Of a stretch of DNA of 64,000 nt, positions 23,876 through 34,821 are shown in pieces. The notes beneath the pieces were generated by a model, which made no database searches, was not told where the DNA came from, and saw only the letters and a list, made by a program, of their open reading frames with translations. The translations under genes and the position numbers were made by a program. The DNA is from Bactrocera neohumeralis (lineage: Eukaryota; Arthropoda; Insecta; Diptera; Tephritidae). Positions within the stretch are counted from its first letter, which is position 1; every line of letters starts with the position of its first letter. Location: assembly GCF_024586455.1 (NCBI RefSeq), contig NC_065923.1:67739076-67803075 (forward strand). The letters run 5' to 3'.

Positions 23876-24195
23876 GAAGTATTATATACTATTACAAAAA
23901 TGTTGTTTAAATTTATTCAGAGTTTTCAAAATTTTTTTATCTGTAATTTGCATACATTTGATCTTTTTGAGAGATATAAAACGGATTTCGTGCTATATTA
24001 ACTCTCTCTTTCACTTTTATTCGTTACCTAGATCATTAAACTACTAGTTTACTTTAGTAACTTAACCTCACTTTTTCATTGAAAATTTTAAATTAATATT
24101 AATATTGGGTTTTAAAATTTGAGAAAGCATACCCTACATTGTACGGTAAAGCATTTCATATGTAAAGTGTAAGCCAATGTTTTATGAAAACCTAG

Positions 24196-25020
24196 TCTAT
24201 ATTTCGGCACTTTTTACTACAAAATATAGAGTTTTGAAATTGTTTTGGAAAGAATTCTCTTTTTATTATCCCGTGAGTAACAAAAATATGAAATTATTTT
24301 ACCACTAAATGACAAGAAAAACAAATATTTTTATGAAATATGGTCTACTTTTAGGCGGTTTCTGTTCAAAAAAAATATTTGAAAAGAATTCTCCTTTAAT
24401 TAGCCTGTGAGTGTCTAATATATGAAGTTATTTTACCACTAAATGACAGTAAAAAAATTATAGTCTACTTTTAGGCATTTTTTACTATAAAAATCTTTTA
24501 AAGTTTTTGGAAAAACTTCACCTTTTATTAGCCTGTGAGTATCATAAATATGTAACTATTTTACCACTAAATGGCAATAAAAAATTATTTTTGTGAAGAT
24601 TAGTCTACTTTTAGGCACTTTTTTACTACAATATATTGAGTTTTGAAATTTTTCGGAAAGAATTCTGTTTTTATGATTCTGTAAGTATCAAAAATATGAA
24701 ATTACTTTACCACCAAATGACAGTAAAAAAATATTTTTGTGAAAGGTAGTCTACTTTTAGGCAATTTTACTACAAAATATACAGTTTTGAAGTTTTTTGG
24801 AAAGAATTCTTTTATTAGCCTGTGAGCATCAAAATTATGAACTTATTTATTATCATTAAATAACAGTAAAAAAAATATTTTTGCAAAATATAGTCTACTT
24901 TTAGGCGATTTTCGTTCAAAAAAAATTAATTTTTAATACATTTTCGAAATCATACGTCCTGGCACACTTAACGATATAAAAATGCAAAATTATTTTTACT
25001 ACTTAGCGGCAAATTGAAAA
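24196..25020. repeat. Tandem array of about 140 bp, six units
   Basis: Cores TCTACTTTTAGGC start at 24344, 24464, 24604, 24750 and 24894, with a diverged one at 24196. Each is followed by TTTTGGAAAGAATTC-like, AGCCTGTGAGTATCA-like and TTTTACCACTAAATGACAGT-like blocks in order. Steps are 120 to 148 bp. Confidence 0.85.
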
Positions 25021-25632
25021 GTTTTTGTGCTAATTTGTGAAAAAAGTGTTTTTGTAATTTCAAAAAATAAATATATTTCTTATAAATGCCAATTTGGGAT
25101 AGAGAGCTTTGCCAATTATAGCATGTGCTTTAATTTTACACAACTTGCATATAAACTAGCAAGAATTTCGCTCAATTTCGTCAGTTTGCGCAGAAATAAT
25201 TAATTAACTGCCATTAAAACGAAAATATGCAAATTTAAAAAAGGTGTAAATATTTAAGAAAACAGTATGCTTTCATTCATTCATTGTTGCAGTGAAGAAA
25301 TATAAATAAAATAATTAAAAAACGTAATTTGTTTCAAATACTTTGCTTGCTAGGAACATAGTCACCGCCATATTGCTTTTCTGTTTTAACACTTGCGCGA
25401 TATATTTTTGCAACGTTGGTTGTACTTTGCTTAACATTTGAGTTTTCTATATAGAAAAAATATGCATAACGTCTGGTCACTTTATTATTGTTATTAACAT
25501 TATTTCAATTTTTCTTTTACATCAGAAATGGAATATGACAAAGTATAAAACCTGAAGCGATGAACTTACGAGTAACGAGTACTTTGAAGTAACGAAAGGC
25601 ATTTTTACACACAATTTGGCAGTCGAAATTAA

Positions 25633-25664
25633 GTACATACATACACATACATACATACATACAC
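25633..25664. repeat. (CATA)n microsatellite
   Basis: Tetranucleotide run in intron 5. Confidence 0.85.
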
Positions 25665-26959
25665 TAAAAGACATATGCACTAAAGAACTAGAAACGACAA
25701 AAAATTAAGAAAAAATATAAACAAATTTTCATAAAATTTTTTTTTTAATAATTATGAATTTTCAATACATCCCGGTATATTTTGTTAGTTTAGAGAAGTG
25801 ATATTTTTATTTTTTGTTATGGCATATTTGTGTTTTTAAATTTTGTAAAATTTTACTATTCTTTTTTGAAATGATACTGAAAATAAAAAAAATTACAACA
25901 CAACACATGTAACACCAATAAATTATCATATACCAGTAATTAACAATAAATGCATACTAACAATTAATATTATAAGATAATTAATTATTAAAATTTTTTA
26001 AACATTTTTAATTGTTCGGCACGCAACCTGCAACCAATTGTTGTTGCAATTTGTATGGTGTTTTCAAATTTCTTTTGCTGTGTGATACAATATGCATGAA
26101 TAATTTTGTTCTTGTTGTTTTTGTTGTCGAAAAGTGAATGTTAGTTCTCTCCTAAAATGTGTTTGTGTAATTTTTCTCAAATTTAATTTTTTGTACAAAT
26201 TTCTACTTCTACAATAATTTCGTAAAAATAATTTAACTAATTTAGAGGTTTTCCAATTTTACATGGGATCGCAGCTGCTAGGCAACTTGTCTAATTAAAT
26301 CGCAAATTTTATACAATTTTATTTACAATATTTTACAGCAACAATGAAATTTTTTTTCATTTTGATATTTGAATTTTGAAATGTGTGCTATTTTTGTGCA
26401 CATTAGTGTAGACTTTTGGGCAAATTGTTATTTTTTTAATGTCAGGAAATTTAGGGTTTGTTTTTAAAGGGATTTGTGTTTAAACTAGGAAAACTAGGGA
26501 ATGCTAAACATAAAAAATGTGCTAAATTTGTAATATAGTTGCTGACAGATAATCAGTATGTCAAACTAAGCAGTAAAGTCGTTTGCCGTAAAAACATTTC
26601 CTGTATAAAAAACATCCAGAGAACGAGAGTGAGAGAATCACCTAACAGCAACAATGGTTCGACAATACCATAGCTCAAACCTTGAGACATGAGGAAACAT
26701 CAAAATAGGTTCTATTAGTATTAGGTGATCTAAAGGCGATTGTCTAGCAATACTTGTACAAACGCTGACATGCTGAAAACCGAAACAAAGAAAACAATTA
26801 ACAGCTAAATAATGTTCGTGGACCGATACAAAGAAAGCTATTAACACATAAATAATATTTGTGGGCTTTCAACGTTTATAGTGTTTGGGTACTGAGGATT
26901 TGGAAAGAACACCATCAAGTACCACTTTTGAATTCAGGTTCATATTAAATGAGGATTTT

Positions 26960-27120
26960 TTATATCCCGAACAAGGAAACAGTGGAAATCCTATAAAGTA
27001 TATATATACATGATCAGCTTTTCCGTGGCCGTATGTCAGATTTTCTGTATATACTAGAGTAGGTCGATTTTTATACACTTGGAACATGTTGCTACTAAGT
27101 ATAATAGCTTTATTCACCTA
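26960..27120 (-). mobile_element. INE-like fragments, minus strand
   Basis: The reverse complement shows GTATATACAGAAAATCTGACA, CTGATCATGTATATATATAC and TTTATAGG as in the 3' part of INE elements. The adjoining TTATACTTAGTAGCAACATG resembles the end of the second family. Confidence 0.5.
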
Positions 27121-27187
27121 ACGGTTATACGTATCACCTTAAACTAAGCAAGATAGATAAAGGGTTGTATATATATAAATGATGGCA

Positions 27188-28370
27188 TTGGATAGATACC
27201 GAGAGTTGAAGAGGAAAGCGAGACGCATTTGCAGAAAAAAGAGAGAGAGGCTGAAATCGGTGAGTACGAAGAGCTTGACAAGCTGACCGACAGGGAAACG
27301 AAAATTCTACGAAACGATGCGGCGACTAACAGAAGGTTTCACGACCGGAGCATTCGCTTGTAAAACCCCTAAAGGTGATCAAGTGAGTGATGCCCAGAGC
27401 ATTCTGAAATTATGGAGGAAACACTTCTCCAGCCTGCTGGATGGCAGTGAAAGCATAACACCAGGAGATGGTGAACCCGATTACCCATATATAGGGTTTT
27501 ATCGAAAGTACTATGTGCAAGATTAAAGTCTACTGTCAACAAACTGATTGAACCTTATTAGTTCGGCTTCAGGCCTATAACATCAACAACTGAACACATA
27601 TACACCATGTGCCAAATCTTGGAAAAGATCCATGAAAAGAGGATCGACACCCACCACCTCTTCGTCAATTTCAAAGTTGCTTTTGACAGCACGAAAAGGA
27701 GCTGCTTTTATGCCGCTATGTCTGAATTTGGTATGCCCGCAAGAATAATACGGCTGTGTAAAGTAACGTTGAGCAATACCAAAGCTCCGTCAGAATCGGG
27801 ACCTCTCCGAGCCGTTCGATACCAAACGAGGTTGCAGACAAGGCGACTACCTATCGTGCGACTTCTTCAATCTGCTGCTGGAGAAAATAATTCGAGCTGC
27901 AGCACTGAATCGAGCAGGCACAATCTTTTATAAGAGTGTACAGTTGCTGGCGTATGCTGATGATATTAATATCATTGATCTCAACACACGCGCCGTTAGT
28001 TCTGCTTTCCCCAGACTGGACAAGGAAGCAAAGCAAATGGGTCTGGCAGTGAACGAGGCCAAGACGAAATATCTCCTGTCATCAAACAAACAGTCGTCGA
28101 CTTACGCCTTGGTCCCACGTCACTGTTAACGGTCACAATTTCAAAGTCGTAGATAATTTCGTCTTTCTTGCAACCAGCATTACCAATATTTAACGTCACC
28201 ATCAAAATCCAACGCAGAATAACTCTTTTCAACAGTTGCTACTTCGGACTGATTAGGCAATTGAGAAGTAAAGTACTCTCTCGACGAATAAAGACCAAAT
28301 TCTACATGTCACACATCGTGCCGGCCTACAACAGGGTACTGAGTCATGAACGATGACAACATGTAAGCAG
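27188..28370 (+). mobile_element. RTE-like LINE, 5' truncated and internally deleted
   Basis: It opens with GATAGATACCGAGAGTTGAA, as does the copy at 58149. Reverse transcriptase pieces are CQILEKIHEKRIDTHHLF with VNFKVAFDS (first catalytic Asp changed to Asn), and LAYADDINII with the YADD box intact, then EAKQMGLAVNEAKTKYLLSS. The finger region present in the 58149 copy is deleted near 27515. It lies in intron 5 against the gene's direction. Confidence 0.75.
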
Positions 28371-28544
28371 TCGTAACGTTATTAGTTTTAGACCCATAAT
28401 CTCTTCAGCAAAGTTGTTCAGTATGATTCTTAGAACATTTTCCGCATAAGCGACTTTTCCGATTTTTTTGGCTCCCTTTAATTCCACCCGCTTTAATTTG
28501 CATATGCTCCAACTAACTCCTTAGTTTTTGAGATAACTTTATCG

Positions 28545-28640
28545 AATTTTGCTTCCATACAAACTGATCGATCAAACTCAAGATATTTTATGGAAAACTC
28601 TTTTGACAAGATAACCTCACGGAAATCGGTTGCTTCGCTA
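28545..28640 (-). mobile_element. INE-like fragment, minus strand
   Basis: The reverse complement reads ATCTTGTCAAAAGAGTTTTCCAT and GATCAGTTTGTATGGAAG, parts of the 154-bp unit of the INE family. Confidence 0.5.
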
Positions 28641-29472
28641 TATTTACCTAATTGGGTTTCTTTAGAATATTCCTGACGTTTGTCGAGTTATTTTGGACTT
28701 AAATGTCCTACAACTAAAATAATCAAATTTATTGAGAATGGCGATTTCGATGATCTCAGAAGACTTTAGATTTCATATAAAGTTATACAGGGGTTGAACC
28801 GTAGAAGTAATCTACTCAAAATCGCATTTTTTAAGAATTAGTATATTCAGAACTTGCAATTTATTTAAAACCAATAAAAAGTTAATTTTTGAAAGTGGGT
28901 TTCGTCACAGACGTTGAGTACCTAGAGCCGGTGGGTCTGTGCGACGGAGCGAACATGGATTTGTATTCGGCTAGTACAGCATCCTTTACAAAGAACAATA
29001 ATGGTTTTCGAATACGAACAATTTTGCAGTTTCTGTGTTTCAACCCAGAGTTAGTTAGCTCTACCTTTTCTCAAATTCTACTGGATCTCTTAAAAAGTTT
29101 CCAGCTAAGGTTTTATGCGATATTAAATTATGCTATCCCCTCTACTGTGAACTAAGAGACTTAACAACACAGAGCTAAAGAAACTAAAGGAACAACGACA
29201 TGAAAAAAGCAGGGATTCTATGGGACTTGGGCACGTTAGGAACCTCTTAATATCACGTTTGCAAACGAGTGCGTAATTTGTGCGTTAAAATATAAAGACA
29301 CGTGTATAAATTGTAGTAGAGTGCGAGAACTGCCATATATTGATCAGTAATGATCACCAATTCATAATTGACTCTCTTACATGACACCAATTGTATTGTA
29401 TTAACGACGATTTGTGTTCAGGTGTATTCGGTGTGTGCCTGTATGTGTAGGTGTATGTTTGTATTTCATTTT
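28641..29472. other. Intron 5, nothing recognised
   Basis: Contains an 88-codon open frame at 28889-29155 without recognisable motifs or splice context that would support it. Confidence 0.4.
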
Positions 29473-29592
29473 GGAGAGAGAGAGAGAGAGAGTAAGAGTT
29501 TAATAGATATTGTGTGACCAATAGACAGAGAGAGAGAGAGTTAGACAGAGGTAGATAGAGAGAGTGACAGTGAATGTTTTGAGAGAGAGAGT
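29473..29592. repeat. (GA)n tracts next to exon 5
   Basis: Three runs of GAGA separated by short spacers. On the gene's strand this is a long CT tract that starts about 20 nt inside intron 5. Confidence 0.85.
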
Positions 29593-29606
29593 TAGCGTAT
29601 GTTTAC

Positions 29607-30238
29607 CGCAAATCTAGGCGTTTCACTGGCCGGTGTCGGCAATGCACCAATTTGCAGGTGATTATGATCTAAACTATTTAACTCATCATCGTCATCGGTT
29701 CTATAATTATCAATTCCATTAATGCCCAACAATGTTCTAATTCTATCGTTATTTTTCGTTTTTGCCGGCGACAGCTCAAGACTTAATAAATGACGCTGAT
29801 GGTTCAACTGCTTCTGCAGATGACGCGTCATTGACAATGTACTGTCGCAGCTGCGGCTACCACTGCCGCCAACTGTGCCGGCAGTTGTGACACCACCTGA
29901 CCCATTCTCATCCAGATTGTCACGCGAATTCGCACTGCAGCCGGCGCCCGAAGTTTGACGGGACGTTGTGGTGCGTAAGGCCGCCTCTTTGGCGAGCTCC
30001 GTCAAATGACACGATATAAGCAATATGGCGGCCGATCTAGCCGCACCTGTACGTGATGTAGAGACGAGTATGCCTTTCGTACCGCTACTGCCGCCACCGC
30101 CACCACCACCCATACCATGCACACCAGCTGTAGCGCCACCGGATGAGGCGCGTCGATTGCCATAGGAACCGATTGAGCCACTCGAACGTAAACTGGAACG
30201 TGATGATGGTCGACCCGATTGTACTGTCAATGGTATAC
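29607..30238 (-). CDS. Membrane protein gene, exon 5
   Basis: Acceptor TTCACCGATTCCAG gives phase 1, and joins exon 4 as SSETG-IPLTVQSGRPSS. The 632-nt exon encodes a Ser/Gly/Arg-rich cytoplasmic region with a run of seven glycines, GTKGILVSTSRTGAARSAA, a leucine-rich stretch LQKQLNHQRHLLSLEL and an acidic patch RTDDDDELNSLD. The chosen donor is GCG|GTAAAC in phase 0; without it the frame stops six codons later. An upstream ATG (MSIIESD) is open but would not fit the exon 4 phase. Confidence 0.7.
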
Positions 30239-30485
30239 CTGGAATCGGTGAAGGCATATCAGATTCAATGATGGACATAAATGTGTTGTATAAACTAGTA
30301 AGGCGTAATATGCAATGGAAATAGGAGAGTCGAAGAAAATCGAGGAAGATTTGTGAAGGAAAGGGAAATTTGTAAATATGTCAAGTAATGTATTAAGAAA
30401 GTGGCTGGAATTTCGTTTGGTACTCGGATAATATATATAGTAAATGTATATATATATTTTTTTTTTGAGTTGATTTCGCACTTAC

Positions 30486-30662
30486 CTGTCTCGCTAGAAT
30501 ACATTATCGGTGGCGGTAGATTCGCATCGCCAAAGTTTCGGGGACGTGGATACTTCGTTTTGGTAAATAGATGTAATACCATACAGATAAGACCGGTAAG
30601 TACTGCTATGCCCGTTGCGACACCCAGTAGAGTAGGCAGATCAGAATTTAATTCCTTTAAGT
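30486..30662 (-). CDS. Membrane protein gene, exon 4 (transmembrane segment)
   Basis: Acceptor TTTAAATATAG and donor CAG|GTAAGT bound 177 nt, phase 1 to phase 1. After DLKELNSDLP comes TLLGVATGIAVLTGLICMVL, a single membrane-spanning helix, then basic residues (HLFTKTKYPRPRN) that mark the cytoplasmic side. The cysteine modules therefore lie outside and the Ser/Gly/Gln-rich tail inside. Confidence 0.85.
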
Positions 30663-30839
30663 CTATATTTAAAGAAGAGAATGAAAGATTGAACTTTTTA
30701 TTAAGCTTATGAAAAATAATATGGAAGATGGCTAAAAATTGTAGAATAAGTTATATAAAAACGAAACCTAAGCTGAAAATCGTCGTATTTTGGTGAAACC
30801 ATATGGTCAACAATTTCTAGTTTGCCCAATTCAAAAGTA

Positions 30840-31117
30840 GTAATCTTGGAGGATGAAGCCATGATGTAGAAGTTCACGCAAGGCAAGTTCTCTGAGCGCC
30901 ATTCACTTGGAAGTGGCGAGAAACGATTCTTTTACATATGGCTCAAGCAGCTCACGACTTCCGTTCTTAAACCAAGTATCCTTTGGGTACGCAAAAATCG
31001 TCCGTTTGAAGGCGAGCTAAAATGAGATAGCCAAGCATTCCTCTCAAAGATTATGCGCTGGATTTGGGACCCGCCAAACATCTCCAATCAAAAGAAGAAA
31101 ACAGCTTCGGATGAGAG
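30840..31117. other. Intron 3, unassigned sequence
   Basis: Moderate GC content and broken frames suggest an old repeat. It may belong to the LINE whose 3' end follows at 31118. Confidence 0.3.
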
Positions 31118-31173
31118 ACCCCACTTTCTCGGCTATAACATAAGCATAAGCGGTATCTACGCCAATAAAGAAT
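31118..31173 (+). mobile_element. RTE-like LINE 3' terminus
   Basis: CTCGGCTATAACATAAGCATAAGCGGTATCTACGCC-like sequence (given in parts: CTCGGCTATAAC, GCGGTATCTACGCC) and AATAAAGAA match the 3' ends at 32305-32350 and 44715-44760. Confidence 0.6.
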
Positions 31174-31177
31174 CTTT

Positions 31178-31815
31178 TTATCGAAGACGAACGTGCTGAT
31201 CGACAAATATTTTAAGGTGAGCATCTGGAAGATGAAGATTGTGGTCAAACAGAAGAAGAGATCGCAAAATCCTTGAAACTCGCTGAAGCAGCCCTTTTAA
31301 AACCTTTAAAAACAGTCGCCTACATTCAAAAGCAAGTAAATTGGGTGCTATATAAATTGAAGCCACGAGTCATTGAAGACGATTTCAAATACCAGGCAAC
31401 AAAAAGAAGACTTTTTGTATCGGCTTGTGGATCCATTACTTGTTACTTGCTTGTGAAAATGGATCCATTACAATAACCCTAACGCAAAACATCATATACG
31501 AACCCTGCCCAATAAGCCGAAGCCGAATATCCATAACGCTAAGGTAAAGAGGCCTCTGTATTTGTTGGGATGAGTAGGCGTGCTGTATTATGAAGCGAGC
31601 GATTATCAAAAAAACGCGCGGAATCTGCAACTGGGCACGAGGTACAAATTTTCCATCATGACAACGCCTAGCTTGTAGCCCAGATCTTGCCTCTTTTTAC
31701 TACTATGTGTGCAGATCGCTGCTGAACGCCTTCACTGAAATACGTTTTGCAACAGAACAGATTATCAAAAATTGTCTTGATTCATTCTTGGCCACCCAGC
31801 CGGCGCTGGACTCCG
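31178..31815 (+). mobile_element. Mariner remnant, mellifera/capitata-like
   Basis: Fragments read CGQTEEEIAKSLKLAEAALL, IQKQVNWVLYKLKPRVIE, then KPNIHNAKV, GVLYYE and a diverged HHDNA box with the second catalytic Asp. The end reads EIRFATEQIIKNCLDSFLA. Frameshifts and a lost PPYSPDLAPSDY block show it is inactive. It lies in intron 3 of the membrane-protein gene, on the opposite strand. Confidence 0.7.
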
Positions 31816-31880
31816 ATCTTTCAATTTGTATGGCTATGCTATGTGGTGAAGTGAACCGATCTGCACAATTTTTTTTGGAT
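31815..31880 (+). mobile_element. Short INE fragment
   Basis: Part of the 154-bp unit (CAATTTGTATGGCTATGCTA and CCGATCTGCACAATTTTTTT) wedged between a mariner and an RTE-like LINE. Confidence 0.55.
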
Positions 31881-32350
31881 GTTGTCCTCTCTCGACGAAC
31901 AAAGACCAAATTCTACAAGTCACTCATCATCCTCGTCCTGCTATATGGTACAGAGACAGTCGACGCTACGAGTTTTCGAGAGAAAGGTTCTGCGGAAATT
32001 TTTTGGTCGTTTGCGCATTGGCAACGTCGAATAACGCATTCGATGGAATTATGGGCTGTGCGAGATATACAACGTTCAGCGAATTAAGAGACAGCGCCTA
32101 CGCTGGCTAGGTCATGTCGTTTGAATGGACGAAAACACTCCAGCTATGAAAGTATTCGACGCAGTACCCGCCGGTGGAAGCCAGAGGAAGAGGAAGACCT
32201 CCACTCCGTTGGAAAGACCAAGTGGAGAAGGACCTGGCTACACTTGGAATTTCCAATTGACGCAAAACAGCGAAAATTAAAAACGACTGGCACGTTGTTG
32301 TAAACTCGGCTATAACCGCGTAAGCGGTGTCTACACTAATAAAGAAGAAG
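31881..32350 (+). mobile_element. RTE-like LINE 3' part with complete 3' end
   Basis: Reads LSRRTKTKFYKSLIILVLLYG, then, in other frames, RLRWLGHVV and VPAGGSQRKRKTSTPLERP-like residues. The 3' end keeps the hairpin ACCGCGTAAGCGGT and AATAAAGAAGAAGAA. Confidence 0.75.
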
Positions 32351-32364
32351 AATAAGCTATGCGA

Positions 32365-32650
32365 AATTTCTTAAATATATTTCGTCTACTGAAAAAGTTT
32401 GCATGGAAACACTTGATTCCGATCATTCAGTTTGTATGACAGCTATATGCTATAATGGTCCTTAAGCGGCGGTTCCGGCGAATGATTTTCGGAAATTCAG
32501 ATCGATATCTCAAAAACTTAGAGAGTAGTTTCAGTATATGCAGACAGACAGACGTGGCTAAATCCGCTCAGCTCGTTATGCTGATCACATCCATATACAT
32601 ATATATTTTATATGATTTCCGACGTTTCATTCTGGAAAATTATAGACCCA
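32365..32650 (+). mobile_element. INE-1/DINE-1-like fragment
   Basis: Carries CCGATCATTCAGTTTGTATG, a GACAGACAGACG block, CTGATCACATCC and a TATATATTTTA tract. The tail is truncated. Confidence 0.65.
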
Positions 32651-32936
32651 ATATTAAAATAGTACTGAGTAGCGTTTCATAAGTTCAGAAACTGCAACTT
32701 CAAAATAATTATGAACAACATATATGCTGGTTTTTGAGATTTGTGTACTGTTTAACAACGAAATCATAATAGTTTGAAACTGGAAAGTAATAGTTACATA
32801 CGTTTTGTAGGAACGGGGTTTCTTTTGACTTTTTTTATATACCATTCTCTCAATAAAAAAGACTTACAAAAAATAATAGTTTCTCTTTTCTTACAATATA
32901 TTAATAAAAAAACAAAATTTTCGTATACAATCTCAC

Positions 32937-33098
32937 CTTTCGTGCAAAAAACACGTCGTGTTGGCTTCGTGTGACTAACCGAGTGAAAACCATTCGCACA
33001 TTGACACATGGCATTGTGTCGCACTTGAACACAAAGGGAATTTTCGTCGCTAAACATACAGGTTTCATCGTAGAAACACTGTTCGCCCAGTTTTTTCG
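32937..33098 (-). CDS. Membrane protein gene, exon 3 (second cysteine module)
   Basis: Acceptor GTTTGCAG and donor AAAG|GTGAGA bound 162 nt, phase 1 to phase 1. The product is an extracellular module with six cysteines spaced C-x5-C-x8-C-x8-C-x-C-x17-C, beginning KKLGEQCFYDETC. It resembles EB/EGF-like modules of invertebrate surface proteins and is close in pattern to the module on exon 2. Disulfide bonding is inferred from the family. Confidence 0.85.
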
Positions 33099-33160
33099 CT
33101 GCAAACGTTTCAAAAAAAAGTTAGAAAATACCATAAATTAGGTGATGAGTGTGCACTTAC

Positions 33161-33310
33161 GTTTATCGCAACCTTTTGTCAGTCCAAGCTGCACTGGGTA
33201 ATTTCTTTCACAGCCGCAAATCTTTGTCTCCCTATCACAGGTGACATGAATTAATGAAGTTTCGCATGTCATGTTACTGAAGCAGGGAGCACCAATATAT
33301 TTGCCCTTAG
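33161..33310 (-). CDS. Membrane protein gene, exon 2 (first cysteine module)
   Basis: Acceptor TCAACAACAG and donor AAAC|GTAAGT bound 150 nt, phase 1 to phase 1. The product AKGKYIGAPCFSNMTCETSL and on holds six cysteines spaced C-x5-C-x8-C-x6-C-x-C-x13-C. An NMT sequence is a potential N-glycosylation site. It joins exon 1 and exon 3 in frame. Confidence 0.85.
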
Positions 33311-33799
33311 CTGTTGTTGATAAATAATCAAATAATAAATATATATAGATATTTTGATATTTTGATATTAGTAGCGTCACAACAAGCAACTACAGGGATG
33401 GATTATTTTAGTGGTCAACCATAAAATGTTAATCATTATGATTCCTTCTGAAAATTTTTTGGATTCCTTTGATACCGTAGCCGATCCTAAAGAGGACCTC
33501 CGTAAAAAGGGTACTGGCAGTGAGAGAAACTTTCTTCAGTAAAATTATATCCAATTAAAAATCAAAAAAATTATTGTTAGATGAATACAAGTAATGATCG
33601 AAAAATTAGTAAAAATTCGATTTTTGACAAAATGCCAGCTTCTAAAAAAATTTCGTTTTTTCGGAAATTTTTACATATTAGAGTGGCTTAAAAAATCGAA
33701 ATTATTGTCGAAAAACGTATTGCTACGATCATTATTTGATAAATGAAATGCAGACGCGATTCGTATGAAAATATTAAGTCAATCAGTCCAATCCAATCG

Positions 33800-34715
33800 G
33801 ATAATATTCGACCGAATATATAGCAACTGTTGCTTAGAGTATACACGAAGACCGTTAAGCATCGACGTTCGAGGCAACTCGGACTGAGGAATGGAACGAC
33901 TTGGCGCTTTTTACGTCGAGATCGTAAATTGAAAGCTGACAAAATACAGCTTGTGCAAGAACTGAAGGCGCTCGTCCTTCCTATGCGATGAGGCCCATTT
34001 CTGGCTCAATTGGCATATAAATAAACGAAATTGCCGCATTTGGGATGAAGAGAAACCTGAAGAAATTCAAGAGCTGCAATTTCATACAGAAAAAACAACG
34101 GTTTGATGTGGTTTGTGGGCCGGTGGAATCATCGGTCCATATTTCTTTAAATATGATGTCGTTGAAAACAAAACCGTTAATGACCGCCGTTATCGCGCCA
34201 ATATAACCGACTATTTGATGCCTGAAATTGAAGTTCAATTGAGCTCGTGATCTCGGCGACATTTGGTTTCAAAAAGACGGCGCCACATCCGACACGTCGC
34301 ATCAAGGAAGGGATTTATTGAGAGAACACTTCGGTGAGCAGATAATTTCACGTCTTGGGCTGGTCTATTGCCCACCGAAATCTTGTGATAACACACCCTT
34401 AGACTTTTCCTTGTGGGGATATGTAAAGTCTAAAGTCTACGCGGACAATCCCGCTTCGATTCAGGCCTTAGAGCAAAACATCACACATGACATTCGCCAG
34501 TTACCAGTTGAAATACTCGAAAGAGTCATTGAAAATTGGACTCAACGGATGGACCTTCTGAGACGTACTTGCGGACAACATTTGAAAGATATAGTCTTAA
34601 AAAAATAAATGCCAAAGAACGTTCTTTCGAATAAAAAATAAACTTTCCTCATTAAATTTGTAGTTTATGTATTTTTTCTTTGAAAAAATAGGGAACCTCG
34701 AAATGGATCCCCTTT
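33800..34715 (+). mobile_element. Mariner, rosa-like, copy D in intron 1
   Basis: The C-terminal frame from about 34255 is open for over 100 codons: FQKDGATSDTSHQ with the second catalytic Asp, then CPPKSCDNTPLDFSLWGYVK with the third, and WTQRMDLLRR near the end. Exactly 41 residues separate these two Asp residues. Upstream, CDEAHFWLN retains the first Asp, but a deletion and frameshifts break the gene. The 3' end has GGGAACCTCGAAATGGATCC. It ends about 110 bp from the exon 1 splice donor. Confidence 0.8.
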
Positions 34716-34821
34716 AGTATACAAAATTTGGTTAAACAATAAAACAAAAACCAATCGGAATGGACATTTGGTCTACCAGCAAAAGGAAATAATTTCATGA
34801 ATTAACTTTTTGCTTACTCAC

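Larger units (their letters stand above)
20485..29606 (-). other. Intron 5 of the membrane-protein gene (9.1 kb)
   Basis: A very AT-rich intron holding three tandem arrays, fragments of INE elements and an RTE-like LINE. No conserved exon was identified, but a short one is suspected from the phase mismatch between exons 5 and 6. Confidence 0.55.

Noticed and set aside
28889..29155. 88-codon open frame in intron 5
   Set aside because: No motif, no splice context and opposite strand to the host gene.
30239..30278. Upstream ATG of exon 5 (MSIIESDMPS) as a gene start
   Set aside because: The acceptor at 30239-30240 joins exon 4 in phase, while this ATG lies on the intron side. It could only serve an alternative transcript.
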